Assembly (NCBI GenBank): GCA_037157565.1
Contig: JAZHRO010000013.1
Span: 115,582,001-115,646,000, forward strand
DNA: 64,000 nt
Reading direction: 5' to 3'
Source of the DNA: Thalassia testudinum
Taxonomy: Eukaryota; Streptophyta; Magnoliopsida; Alismatales; Hydrocharitaceae
In this document: positions 11,624 through 22,988 of the stretch, piece after piece
Layout of the letters: each line of letters starts with the position of its first letter
Numbering within the stretch: the first letter of the stretch is position 1
Notes under the pieces: generated by a model
Database searches by the model: none
The model's input: only the letters and a program-made list of their open reading frames with translations
What the model was told of the DNA's origin: nothing
Position numbers and translations under genes: made by a program

Positions 11624-11999
11624 AACGCATCGCAGATGATCTTAAAGGGATGAGACCAGTCAGGAGATTGCAGGATTGATGCTTGGGTGACTCGATCATG
11701 TAAGATTTCAAACGCGTGAATGCACTCACTCATCATCTCGAAAGGCGTGTCTTTTGAGAGGAGATTAGTTAAGGGGTGCGTGATTTTGGAAAAATCAAAT
11801 ATGTATTTGCGATAAAAATCGACATGCCCCAAGAACAATATGATATCTTTGACCGAGTTAGGCATGGGTAATTTGGAAATCAGATTCACCTTAGCCCAGT
11901 CGACCTGGATACCTCTCTCAGAGATGAGATGTCCAAAAACGATGCCCTCAAGATCCATGAAATGACTCTTTTCCCAAGAGAGAACCAGGTTCACTTTGA
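11624..11999 (-). pseudogene. Reverse transcriptase, C-terminal part, of Athila-type element D
   Basis: The translation contains LVLSWEKSHFMDLEGIVFGH, ISERGIQVDWAKV, FLGHVDFYRKYIFDFSKITHPL and SPDWSHPFKIICDA. These are the thumb/connection and the start of RNase H in Athila-type gypsy pol. It continues the RT fragment at 21248-22227, from which element A separates it. The frame is cut after ICDA at 11624 by the LTR of E. RNase H and integrase are not in the window. Confidence 0.9.
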
Positions 12000-12225
12000 T
12001 GCATTGATAAATGCCAGTTTACCATCATTTTTATGCATTAAAACAAACTTAGCTCTTAGGATTTTGCTCAGCAAATGGGGTTTTGGGATGCATTTAGGCA
12101 TCAATTAGGTTAGGCATGCATTGCACTTTTTATTATATTTTTAATGTGTTTTTGTGAGTGTTAGGGATATGCAGATTGTCATAACTCCAAAACCCTAGCA
12201 CTCAGGAAGGCAACTGGTGAAGAAG

Positions 12226-12866
12226 AAGCTCAGACTAACTGGAACTCAGCTTGATCCAGCTCACTTCAACTAGGGTTAGCTCATCTTAGCTCCATTCAGC
12301 TCATCTCAGCTGAATGGCAGCTCAAGAGAGCTCATCTTAGCTCACCCTAGCTCAGGTCAGCTCAGATCTAGCTCAACTTAGCTGAGTCTAGCTCATCTCA
12401 GCTCCCACTAGTCCACAGGGAGCTCTAGCTAGCTCAGCTGAGTTGACTGGAGTTCACCCCAGCTCAGGTCCAGCTACATCCAGCTCTACTCAACTCCGGC
12501 CAGCTAAAGATGACTTCATTCCAGCTTAGGAAGCTCAAGTCCAGCTCCCGGGGACTCAGCTTATCTCAACTCAGTTGAGCTAAGATACCTTAGCTACCTC
12601 ACCCAGCTTGATCCTCCCCGGGAGCATTAGACCTAGCTCACCTCAGCTCCTTTTAGCAGAAGCCAGCTTGCTTTAGCTTGGCTTCGTAGCTAGCAAAGAA
12701 CTAGCAAGCTAAGCTAGCTAAGGTAGCTCCTTCCAGCTCTCTTCAGCAGCCACCAGCTCTAGTGCAGCTCAAGATGACCACCTCCAGCTCTTCTCCCTGA
12801 AAACCCTAGCTCCAAATGCCTCCAACTCTACTCCCTACTAGCTAAGCTAGCTAAGCTGCTTAACTT
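12226..12866. repeat. AGCT-rich degenerate array in LTR of A (5' copy)
   Basis: AGCT recurs about every 10-15 nt for 640 bp, mostly in the form AGCTCA, AGCTCC or AGCTAG. The period is irregular, so this is not a simple satellite. Because AGCT is its own complement, the array reads alike on both strands. Confidence 0.9.
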
Positions 12867-13171
12867 AGCTAGTCCACCTCCATGGCACCAGAACCTACTA
12901 CCATGCTACCCTACTACCTAAGCTCCAGCAAAAAGACCACCTACTCCTACTTTATTTTGGTGCCAACTATCCCTTCCATCACCACCCTACATCCACCATC
13001 AAAGCCCATCTCCACCCTCCATTTTTTCCCCTCCAAAATTGCCTTCTGGAAGGTATTTTTGGAGGGAAAACCAAGGCACCTCTTCATTTCCCTCCCATTT
13101 TTCCCTCCAAAAATAACCAAGCACCCCTTCATTTCCCTCCAAAAAAACACCATAACCACCCCCCTTCCCAT

Positions 13172-13181
13172 CCTATAAATA
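13172..13181 (+). promoter_or_regulatory. TATA box in 5' LTR of A
   Basis: CCTATAAATACCC lies about 1.17 kb into the LTR, after the AGCT array. The same box is at 20352-20359 in the 3' LTR. Confidence 0.75.
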
Positions 13182-14071
13182 CCCTACCCTACCACCACAT
13201 AATTCCCATCCTCCATTAGTGTATTTTTCTACCTACATCCACCTATACCTATGCCCAAGGAGAAGGAGTAGAGAAGGAGATTAAAGGGGCACATCACCAA
13301 CCCTTTTGGTGCCTTCTTCTCCCCACTCTCTTCAACTTGGGCCACGCCAAGGAGGAGGACTCTTCCACTTCAAGGAGGACGGCCAGGCAAGGGAGAAGGA
13401 CCTAGGGTGGACGTCCACCCTTGGAGAGAAGCTTAGGGCATGCCCCCTTAGGGCTTGCCTTGGAGGACATCACCTTGGCGGAGCACTGCAAGGAAGGAGT
13501 TGAAGGACTCTTTTCAAGATTGGGAGCCTCCAACCTTGGAGCAAGAAGCCCTCTTCTTCACCATCTATCTAGAGGATTTGTGTTTTCCTTTCTTTATGTC
13601 AATTTTCTAGTAGTAGAAGCATTCCTCTACTAGGCATTTTTGTTGAACACTTTTTTTTAATTATCTAGTTACCTTCTTTGCAATTTCTTGTTTGCATTTC
13701 TATTTGCTTGTTTTTAGCATTCCTCACTCCCTCTCCCTAATTATTCTAGGCCTCCACTTGCCTAGAGTGAGCTTAGGGAGAGGCTCTACTTGCCACTTAG
13801 AAGTAGTATTTTAAATTGAAGTGTAAATCACCTTCCCGCCACCATTTCACATGTTGTCTTAATTCAGAAACAAAAAAATGATATATTGAAAAATACCAAA
13901 AAGAAAGTTGAGATTGTATTCCAAGCAAGAGAATCACAATTTTGCAAACATTTGGCCTCCTTGGACGACCCTAGATACTCCCCTATCTAGGAATATAAGT
14001 TTAAGAGTTGATCAATTTTACGCGTTACAACGACGTATTTTAACAAATCGCATGAAATCACCACCACATTT

Positions 14072-14089
14072 TGGCGCCGTTGCCGGGGA
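14072..14089 (+). other. Primer-binding site of A (tRNA-Asp)
   Basis: TGGCGCCGTTGCCGGGGA, complementary to the 3' end of plant tRNA-Asp including CCA. It lies 5 nt after the 5' LTR. This is the usual primer of Athila-type elements. Confidence 0.95.
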
Positions 14090-15748
14090 GGCACGGCTTT
14101 GCATTAATTAATTTTCTCTTGCTTGAAGTGGATCTCATCCCCTTCTCTTTCTTTCTTTTGTGTGTGCAGGAACTACAGCGGGAAGGCGGGAATTTGGAAG
14201 AGAGAGCTCAAAGATCCTTTTCTTCCTGTGAAATTCAGGTTGGTTCCCCTTTCTTGTCACATTTCGTCTAAAAAACTACCAAAATACACTAAACTTGGCT
14301 TTCAGGACCCTAAACACTTTAATTAAATGGAGTGGTGCATTATAAAATCCATTGTTTGCTTGTATGCTTCTTTAGCACCACTCCATTGCAAGTATTGGTG
14401 TTCTATTTTTCGGGTCTAGATTTCTGTCCGGACTTGAAAAATCAATTCCTAACACCACAGGCCTTCTAAAATCATAAAATTTCATAGAGTGATTCCCAAT
14501 TAAGTTAGAAACATCTGTTCCAAATTTCAGAACAATTGCATTTGCGTTTAATTTTTAAAAATTTGTGGACTACAGAGGGGTCACACCCTCTAATCTTCCT
14601 GTTTTGTTACTATCCGTGAATTTTTATAATTTTTATACTCATCCAATTTTTGTGAAATTTAGCTTGCTGGAATCCTAGTGAAATTTTACACATTATATAA
14701 AATCATAAAAATTTTCTGAGGTCGGTGGTAATACTGAAATGTCCCAAATACTCATAGGTATCGTTTCTGGACTTTGACACTAGTACAATTAAAAATTCAA
14801 AAAAATTATCAAAAAAATTCCTAAAATCTTGAAAAAATATTTTATGAAATCCTTGTTTGATTTCACTCAAGGTAGTGGTGTTTGTTGCATTGATTGGACC
14901 ACTATCTATTCTGAAAGTCTAAAAAATAACTCATTGGTAGTTAAATTTCTGTCTTAGGGACAATTGGTTTAGGGTTTCTTCTTTCTCTTTAGAGACTCAA
15001 TTAAAAGGAAATATAAAATCACACATACAACTTGTCTTTCCTTTGATTGTGAACTTTCAAACTTGTTTGAAAACTTAAAGAGAAAAACCCTAAAACTCAT
15101 TTAATTAAATCAAATCCTAAAAGACAAAAATACAAAAAAAAATTGTCACAACTTGATTTTCATTGGAGCCACTCTCCAATTCCTGCACACACACAAAAAA
15201 AATCAAATAACAGGGCAACAATCCAATAAACGCCCTCCACATTCCGTGTGCACTATAGCATCCTAGACCTAATTAAAATTTGTAGCAACTTGACCCTAAG
15301 GCTGTATCAACTTAGGCTTGCTATTTAGGTCTTAAGTTTTCTTTAGTCAGTACCAATTCTGTCATCTATATCTGGTGTTTAGGCTGAGGGGCCGTGTCAA
15401 ACGACCAGGCACGGGTTTGTACAAGCACCTGGGGTTTTTCCTGGGAAATGTTTGGGCCCAAACCTCCCCTTAAGCAACTTGGCTAGATTTGTTGATAGAA
15501 CGAATATTCACTATTGACTACTTATTTCCTATATAGACCAAGTCTTAGGTTATTATTAGGGAGTCACATTTAAGTTAGGTCTAGTTTTGTTTGTTTGATT
15601 TGCACACTTTCTCTCATCTCCATCTCTTCTCCTCCCCTCCCGTTTCTTCCATTTTGCACGGGCGACGGTCCAAAACTCCACACTTGGAGGGACCACTTGA
15701 TTTTGCCTCCCCCCCAAAAAAAAAAAAAGACTTTCCTGCATTTTTAAA
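14090..15748 (+). other. 5' leader of element A
   Basis: 1.66 kb of AT-rich non-coding DNA. It matches, reverse-complemented, the leader of B over most of its length, for example the stretch near 15380-15450 with CGTGTCAAACGACC, and an A-rich run just before gag. Small frames inside are not supported. Confidence 0.8.
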
Positions 15749-17802
15749 ATGGAAAATAAAAATTGGTCCTCTAACCCGCATGCTAATTTTTCTTTCCCCT
15801 ATTTTTCCACCCAGGAGCTTCTTAATCAGGCCCCTCCACCTAATTTCTACTCTATCATGGCTCAGCTACAAGTTAAGCAACAACAGTTGCATAAGGATTT
15901 AACAAACTTGGCCAACCAAGGGAATCCTGCCACACCTGCCCAAGCTCCACACATTCCACATCTCACCCCTTTTAACACCCGCAAGAGAGAAAATCTGCAT
16001 AAATCCCATGCTGAGTATAATTGTTATTCTGAGGCTTTCTATGGTTCAACAGGGAATTATGTTTATCCCAATCATCACCCCACCCAAAATGTCCCTACTA
16101 TCCAGGAGAAATTGAAAAATTCCTCTAATGGGGGGAATTATCCGGCTTACTCCTGGACCAATCCGGTTCCACACCAACAACAGAACCCGTTTGGAGGGTA
16201 TGGTTCAAATCAGACTTATCAATCTGGGCAATCTCAAGAAGACATTAATGCCCAGATGATGAAAACCCTGCAGGAGTTACAAAGAAAAACAAAGGAAACA
16301 ACCCATCTTATTAACAATCTCAATGATCAAATTGGGGATATTCCGACTCAAAGACCTGCAGGACACTCACCATCCCAACCTACACCAGACTTTATTAATC
16401 ACAGGAACCAACACCTGGGTGTCTACCAACATCAGAACCACATGATTCAGCCTCCTATTAACCCAATATCACAGCACCTACCCAGTTTCTATCAACATCA
16501 GGCCCCCCTACCTCCTCTCAGTGAACACCAAGCTGCATATGCAGAGACTATGAGGAGTGAGGGAACCACCATGGATTTAAGGCCTTCTCAATCAAATGAT
16601 GAAACTGATTCTCAACCAATGCAGATTGACCCCCCTAACCTTAATAAGGAAGAAGAAAAAGAAACCCTAGAAACACTTGATTCAAACCCTATTTCCCACT
16701 CTCAAAAATTGCAATCCAACAATCCAAAATCAGAGCCCTCTGACCACAATCCTTTGGATTTATTTGAGTAAGTCGAGAGGAATATTCCCTTCCTAGATTG
16801 CCCCCATGCCTCTAAAGAATTTACTGCAAAAGGGCATGATCAGAATCTAGAAAGGTTGGTCCTTTCAAAGACAGCCAACTCAGTTTTTCAGAGCAAGCTG
16901 CCTTTCACAAAAAAGGAACAGGGCACATCACTTATCTCAATTGTCGTAACTGACACCATTTTTCGTGCCCCTTTCGACTTAGGTACCTCTAGTAATCTCA
17001 TCCCCCTGTCTTATTTGAGGAATTTCGATTCAGTGATTTAAAACCTACCAAGGTTCAATTTCAATTGGAAGATCGATCTACCATTCAACCGCGGGGAGTT
17101 GTTGAGGATTGTATTATCAAGGTCCGGAATTGTCTATTTCCGGTAAATTTTCTGGTCCTTGACATAGAGGTACCCAAGGCTCTCATTAATGCCATCCTTG
17201 GAAGACCTTTTCTGATTATGGCAGCAGCTAATATCAATTCTCATTTTGGGAAAATGAATATAAGTTGCAGTAACCAGACCTTCTCATTAGATTTATTTCA
17301 AACTTCCAAGAGGTCCATTGATCACAAAATTTTTGAGGACACTGATAATAAAATGGAAGCAGTATTTGAAATGTCTATGTTGATCCAATCTCATTCATCT
17401 TTGACCACTATTGATCTACATTTTATTGATTCTTATTCTAAGGATAGTTATGTGGTCCAAGACTTTCCAGATCAACTAGGGTTTGACTTTCCCCCTTTTC
17501 ATCTTCTTGAAACATCCACACTAACTTCACACACCCTACATCTCATTGACTCCATTCCCCATCCCTTTCCATTGGACCTATCACTCGACCCACCAGAATC
17601 TGGCAATTTGCAAGCACTTAAACCATGGCCAGATCCGGGTCATTTTCTCTATTTTATTTTGATCCCTTCATCTTTACCACTCATCTTTTTAGGGATCTTG
17701 AGGAAGACACTTTTATTGCAGGCATCCAAGTGTCCAACTATTTACATGATTTTCCGTCTTCCGTGCATACCTTCACGCCCGGCTGAATGGCGTAAAAGAT
17801 AG
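15749..17802 (+). pseudogene. gag-protease of element A, gag core deleted
   Basis: The frame starts MENKNWSSNPHANFS at 15749. It goes from NLANQGN straight to QAPHIPHLTPFN, so the whole conserved gag core present in B and E is missing near 15915-15930. The rest of gag follows B (GGYGSNQTY, EDINAQMMKTLQELQ, GDIPTQRPAGH). TAA at 16769-16771 breaks the frame before the protease, whose active-site segment is FDLGTSSNLIP (DLG instead of DSG). After a frameshift near 17040 the protease continues (QPRGVVEDCIIKV, ILGRPFLIMAAANIN) to 17802. No RT follows. The deleted gag core means this copy could not make its own capsid. Confidence 0.88.
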
Positions 17803-17809
17803 CACTGGA

Positions 17810-17823
17810 TGGGAGGTAACCCA
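17810..17823 (+). other. TGGGAGGTAACCCA end-of-pol box
   Basis: Plant Athila-like elements commonly carry a GGGAGGCAACCC-type box shortly after the end of pol. Here it directly follows the gag-protease region, as in B (42639-42652). That fits a family-level deletion of the whole RT-integrase part. Confidence 0.6.
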
Positions 17824-17924
17824 TCATTTTTTTCTTGCTTTCCTTTTTTCTTCTTTTTCCAGGTTTTGTTCATCTTAAACTCGACCGTTCTTCACTAAGG
17901 TGATCCCTTTTCCCTCCTAATGCA

Positions 17925-17956
17925 TGAGGACATGGCATATCTTAAGCATGGGGGGG
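17925..17956 (+). other. Internal PPT-like box of A (TGAGGACAT + GCATGGGGGGG)
   Basis: TGAGGACAT (17925-17933) and GCATGGGGGGG (17946-17956) are separated by 12 nt. The G-run copies the terminal PPT core at 19174-19182. The pair recurs with identical spacing in B, F and H. Confidence 0.8.
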
Positions 17957-18484
17957 TGTTTTTAAATTTTTAAGATCGATTTAGGATGTTCAAAACCTAA
18001 AAACATGTAATTTTCTTTAATTTATTTCCTGCTTGCATACCCAAAAAAATAAAAATGTTGAAAACTTTTTGAGGAAAAATTTTGAAATCGGGACTAAGGT
18101 CGAAAAATTCACTTTTGGTACAATGGGATTTAATCTTTAACAAACTAAGGATGAGGACATGGATCTGATCATTAGAATTCCAGGGTCTATTTTAGACTAG
18201 ATCAAATATCCTTCTCTAAAATTCCACCTGAACTCATGATAGTTCAGGTGACTTGATCCTATTTTGTAATATGGAAAGTATTTGACTTAGTTTCTGATTC
18301 AAAAACTTGCGTGTCTCGAGAAACTTCTTGTGTCAATTTTCACACACAAGCCAACACTTAAAAACAACTAAAAATTTGAAAAACTCCCTTGTTTGGAGTT
18401 AGTAAAAGTCTGAAGCAGATCATTGGTTTGAGTTCCCACCGCCGAGAAGAAGGAAAATACCTCCTTTGAGGACGCGATGTCAAC

Positions 18485-18700
18485 ATGTTACCGCCTCGGC
18501 GCTGCTCCATATCTATATTTCATATCTTTAGACGAAGCATTAAAGCGCATTTTAGCAGCTCAAGTGTCTTGGACGGTGCTCTACCTATAGTGTCGGAGCA
18601 AGAGCTTGAGTTTGCTTGGAGCACCCCTTTTCACCGCATCGTGTTTTGGGGTTGTGAGCTCCTGGGTGGTATCATGGACAGTGCTATCCCGAAGTACTAG
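18485..18700 (+). other. Conserved 3'-region segment with small open frame
   Basis: A 71-codon open frame (MLPPRRCSISIFHIFRRS...LEFAWSTPFHRIVFWGCELL) is strongly conserved with minus 41742-41984 of element B, including its position about 0.5-0.7 kb before the PPT. I do not recognise the product. It could be a relic of a third retroviral-type frame, or a structured RNA that happens to be open. Part of it (18672-18696) matches the triplicated motif of X3 at 61051-61189, where the frame is not kept; this favours a nucleic-acid role. Confidence 0.45.
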
Positions 18701-19146
18701 CGCCAGAGCCCCCTCGAGGAATGGTAACGGGAATGATGATCCCGACACATCTGTCGTAAGACTAAGCTAAAAATAAGCATGGGGGAGAAAAAAAAAGTAA
18801 TAATAAATAAATTAACACGCCTTTATAAATGTTGGCTTTTCACAAGCACAGACACAAGGTTTTAAAGGATTTTGCAAGTTGCAAATCGGATTCATGAGCC
18901 AGAAAAATCCTAAAAACAAACATTTCAAGTCATCTGAATTAACGAGGGGTTAATTTGTGAATTTTCTGGAGGATATATTGATTTCATTCTGTCTAATGGT
19001 TGGATCAAAAAATAAATCATGATGTTTATCTTCAATAAATCCCATACCTCCTGTGTTTTAATCTACCAAGGCCCCTTAATCTCTTTTTCTCCTCAAAAGT
19101 AGAAAAAATTAGATTTCCCAAAAATTCCATTTTGTAAAAATTTAAG

Positions 19147-19168
19147 TTTTGCTAAGAGACTAGCAAAA
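19147..19168 (+). other. Hairpin before the PPT of A
   Basis: TTTTGCTA, six-base loop AGAGAC, TAGCAAAA: a perfect 8-bp stem 5 nt before GCATGGGGG. It is conserved in B, F, H and, with one mismatch, X3. Confidence 0.8.
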
Positions 19169-19170
19169 GA

Positions 19171-19184
19171 TAAGCATGGGGGTG
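19171..19184 (+). other. Polypurine tract of A
   Basis: TAAGCATGGGGGTG directly before the 3' LTR start at 19185. It is the primer for plus-strand synthesis. Confidence 0.9.
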
Positions 19185-21242
19185 TGATAAACGCCAGTTT
19201 AGCATCATTTTTATGCATTAAAACAAACTTAGCTCTTAGGATTTTGCTCCGCAAATGCGTTTTTGGGCTGCATTTAGGCATCAATTAGGTTAGGCATGCA
19301 TTGCACTTTTTATTATATTTTTAATGTGTTTTTGTGATTGTTAGGGATATGCAGATTGTCATAACTCCAAAACCCTAGCACTCAGGAAGGCAACTGGTGA
19401 AGAAGAAGCTCAGACTAACTGGAACTCAGCTTGATCCAGCTCACTTCAACTAGGGTTAGCTCATCTTAGCTCCATTCAGCTCATCTCAGCTGAATGGCAG
19501 CTCAAGAGAGCTCATCTTAGCTCACCCTAGCTCAGGTCAGCTCAGATCCAGCTCAACTTAGCTGAGTCTAGCTCATCTCAGCTCCCACTAGTCCACAGGG
19601 AGCTCTAGCTAGCTCAGCTGAGTTGACTGGAGTTCACCCCAGCTCAGGTCCAGCTACATCCAGCTCTACTCAACTCCGGCCAGCTAAAGATGACTTCATT
19701 CCAGCTTAGGAAGCTCAAGTCCAGCTCCCGGGGACTCAGCTTATCTCAACTCAGTTGAGCTAAGATACCTTAGCTACCTCACCCAGCTTGATCCTCCCCG
19801 GGAGCATTAGACCTAGCTCACCTCAGCTCCTTTTAGCAGAAGCCAGCTTGCTTTAGCTTGGCTTCGTAGCTAGCAAAGAACTAGCAAGCTAAGCTAGCTA
19901 AGGTAGCTCCTTCCAGCTCTCTTCAGCAGCCACCAGCTCTAGTGCAGCTCAAGATGACCACCTCCAGCTCTTCTCCCTGAAAACCCTAGCTCCAAATGCC
20001 TCCAACTCTACTCCCTACTAGCTAAGCTAGCTAAGCTGCTTAACTTAGCTAGTCCACCTCCATGGCACCAGAACCTACTACCATGCTACCCTACTACCTA
20101 AGCTCCAGCAAAAAGACCACCTACTCCTACTTTATTTTGGTGCCAACTATCCCTTCCATCACCACCCTACATCCACCATCAAAGCCCATCTCCACCCTCC
20201 ATTTTTTCCCTCCAAAATTGCCTTCTGGAAGGTATTTTTGGAGGGAAAACCAAGGCACCTCTTCATTTCCCTCCCATTTTTCCCTCCAAAAATAACCAAG
20301 CACCCCTTCATTTCCCTCCAAAAAAACACCATAACCACCCCCCTTCCCATCCTATAAATACCCTACCCTACCACCACATAATTCCCATCCTCCATTAGTG
20401 TATTTTTCTACCTACATCCACCTATACCTATGCCCAAGGAGAAGGAGTAGAGAAGGAGATTAAAGGGGCACATCACCAACCCTTTTGGTGCCTTCTTCTC
20501 CCCACTCTCTTCAACTTGGGCCACGCCAAGGAGGAGGACTCTTCCACTTCAAGGAGGACGGCCAGGCAAGGGAGAAGGACCTAGGGTGGACGTCCACCCT
20601 TGGAGAGAAGCTTAGGGCATGCCCCCTTAGGGCTTGCCTTGGAGGACATCACCTTGGCGGAGCACTGCAAGGAAGGAGTTGAAGGACTCTTTTCAAGATT
20701 GGGAGCCACCAACCTTGGAGCAAGAAGCCCTCTTCTTCACCATCTATCTAGAGGATTTGTGTTTTCCTTTCTTTATGTCAATTTTCTAGTAGTAGAAGCA
20801 TTCCTCTACTAGGCATTTTTGTTAAACACTTTTTTTTAATTATCTAGTTGCCTTCTTTGCAATTTCTTGTTTGCATTTCTATTTGCTTGTTTTTAGCATT
20901 CCTCACTCCCTCTCCCTAATTATTCTAGGCCTCCACTTGCCTAGAGTGAGCTTAGGGAGAGGCTCTACTTGCCACTTAGAAGTAGTATTTTAAATTGAAG
21001 TGTAAATCACCTTCCTGCCACCATTTCGCATGTCTTAATTCAGAAACAAAAAAATGATATATTGAAAAATACCAAAAAGAAAGTTGAGATTGTATTCCAA
21101 GCAAGAGAATCACAATTTTGCAAACATTTGGCCTCCTTGGACGACCCTAGATACTCCCCTATCTAGGAATATAAGTTTAAGAGTTGATCGATTTTACGCA
21201 TTACAACGACGTATTTTAACAAACCGCGTGAAATCGCCACCA
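19185..21242 (+). repeat. 3' LTR of element A
   Basis: 2058 bp; it differs from the 5' LTR by about 20 substitutions, 1 bp missing near 20211 and 3 bp missing near 21031. It contains the AGCT array (19406-20046) and a TATA box (20352-20359). Confidence 0.95.
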
Positions 21243-21247
21243 TGCAT

Positions 21248-22988
21248 CTCTTAAGGATCTTGACCATATGTAGGAGACATTCATTGAAAGATTCACTGAA
21301 TACCGAGAAGTCATCCATGAAGGCCTCAAGGTAATTACCTACCATATCTGAGAATATGGCTAGAATGCACCGATGAAAAGTGGCAGGTGCGTTGCATAGC
21401 CCAAATGCCATCCTGCGGAATGCATACGTACCGTAGGGGTAGGTAAAGGTGGTCTTTTCCTGGTCCTTGAGATGAATTTCCACCTGATTATATCTAGAGT
21501 ATCCATCTAGGAAATAAAACAATTGATTTCCCACCGATTTTTTGAGAATCTGATTAATGAACAGAAGTAGGCAATGATCTTTCTTCATGAAGGCATTCAG
21601 TTTTTGATAGTCTATGCAGACTCTTCATGAATTTGCAATGTTGGTCGGGATGGTCTCTCTAGATTCGGTCGTAATCACGGTGAGCACTGCTTTCTTAGGC
21701 ACAACTTCGATTGGGCTCACCTAACGACTGTCAGAGATCAGGTAAATGATACTGGCATCTAACCACTTGTTAATCTTTTTCTTAATGACCTCCTGCAGAT
21801 TCGAATTGAGTCTTCTCTGCATCTCTTGAGATAGTCGTGAGCCTTCTTTAGTGTAGATACGTTGTGTGCAATACGAGGGACTTATCCCAGTCAGATCATT
21901 GAGAGTCCATCTGATGGCTCTTCGATGCTGCAAGAGAGCAGAAATCAACTTCGTTTCCTGATCATATGTGAGTTAGGAATTGATGATCACAGGAAATTTT
22001 TGATTGGAACCTAAGAAGATGTATTTCAGATGATCTGGGAGGGGCTTCAGCTCCAATACTAAGTTATTAGCAGCAGGTGCGGGTTCGGGATGGGCCTCAG
22101 AAGATAAAGTGGGAGCTATGGGTGAATCTGGGTTAGCTTTCGGTTCCTCTATTTGTGGGTCAAGATCTTCTCGAGGTTGAGGATCGAGGATAATCGAGTT
22201 CTCATCTGTAAACAGGTCCTCAACCACAGAACTGATGTCCCATACTTTTTCGATTGCCTAATAGTTTATTCCTTTCTGGGCCTTAAAGATATCAATCTTT
22301 AGAGTCTTATACCCGAATTTCAACTCGATCTAGCCCTCTTCATAGTTGATGTTTGCCCTAGCTATGGTTAGGAATGGTCTACCTAAGATGATCGGTGTGT
22401 TCCTCAGATTTTTAGGAGTATCCATATCTAATACTATGAAGTCCACTGGGAAATAGAAATCTTGGATCCTAACTAGAACATCCTCGAGAACTCATCTAGG
22501 TGACTTAATTGATCTGTCTACTAACTGCAAGGTCACCTCAATCTGTTTGAGCTCAGTTTCCTCGAAGTGGTCTAGTAGGGATGTAGGAATCATGTTTATG
22601 GAGTCTCCTAAATTCAATAATGCTCAATCAAATTCTAAATCACCGATCTTATAGGAGATCAAAGGGGTGCCCAGATATTTTGCTTTTTGTGGGAGTTTGC
22701 TCAGGATGATTGAGCTAACTTGCTTAGACAATATGATCGGACTTCCAGTTTTGTTTTGCGGCTTACTCTTTGGTGTACATAAATCCTTCAGAAATCGCGT
22801 GTAAGCTGGTACGTGGTGGATTGCATCCATCAAGGGGATATTTATTTAGAATTGCTTAAAGAGCTGGACCAAATCTTCCTCAAGTGCCACGGGTTTGGGT
22901 TTCCTCTTTTTCTTTTGGTCAAGGCCTCAGGAAATGGAACCTCTGTAGGTTCCTCTAGGATTGCTTCAGGTTCTAGATTTGGGATAGG
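21248..22988 (-). pseudogene. Protease and N-terminal RT of Athila-type element D
   Basis: Read right to left. 22988-22842 has a PIPNLEPEAILEEP linker. 22833-22624 has MDAIHHVPAYTRFLKDLCT. Then comes the protease with a damaged active site (NLG where relatives have DLG) and a conserved LGRPFL segment near 22390. 22227-21973 has the acidic spacer ending LELKPLPDHLKYIFLGSN. RT follows with HRRAIRWTLNDLTGISP, YFLDGYSRYNQ, YGTYAFRRMAFGLCNAPATF and the catalytic FMDD box near 21320. Several in-frame stops are present (for example before RVCIDYQKLN). The RT continues at 11999 beyond element A. This is the only pol in the window. Confidence 0.92.

Larger units (their letters stand above)
12005..14066 (+). 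repeat. 5' LTR of element A
   Basis: 2062 bp, TGATAAATGCC...CACCACCA. It is homologous to the LTRs of B (same start, AGCT-rich array, and the pattern TATA, then GGGCACATCACCAACCC, then an end near ACGCGTTACAACGACG). Frames inside (for example 12882-13178) have no support as genes. Confidence 0.95.
12005..21242 (+). mobile_element. Complete non-autonomous gypsy element A
   Basis: Both LTRs are complete (12005-14066 and 19185-21242) and are flanked by a perfect target duplication TGCAT (12000-12004 and 21243-21247). PBS, leader, gag-protease remains, internal PPT box, hairpin and PPT are all present. There is no RT, RNase H or integrase in the 5.1-kb interior. By eye the LTRs differ at about 20 positions plus a 1-bp and a 3-bp indel, about 1%. 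It is inserted in the RT gene of D, in the opposite orientation. Confidence 0.95.

Noticed and set aside
12226..12866. Satellite DNA array
   Set aside because: Spacing of AGCT is irregular and the array ends at the same place in all four LTRs, so it is part of the LTR and not an independent satellite.
12882..13178. 98-codon frame repeated in both LTRs of A
   Set aside because: A 1-bp indel shortens it in the 3' LTR and it runs across the TATA region; it is not coding.
14072..14089. Possible tRNA-Asp gene fragments
   Set aside because: Only the 18-nt 3' complement is present, always directly after an LTR; these are primer-binding sites, not tRNA genes.
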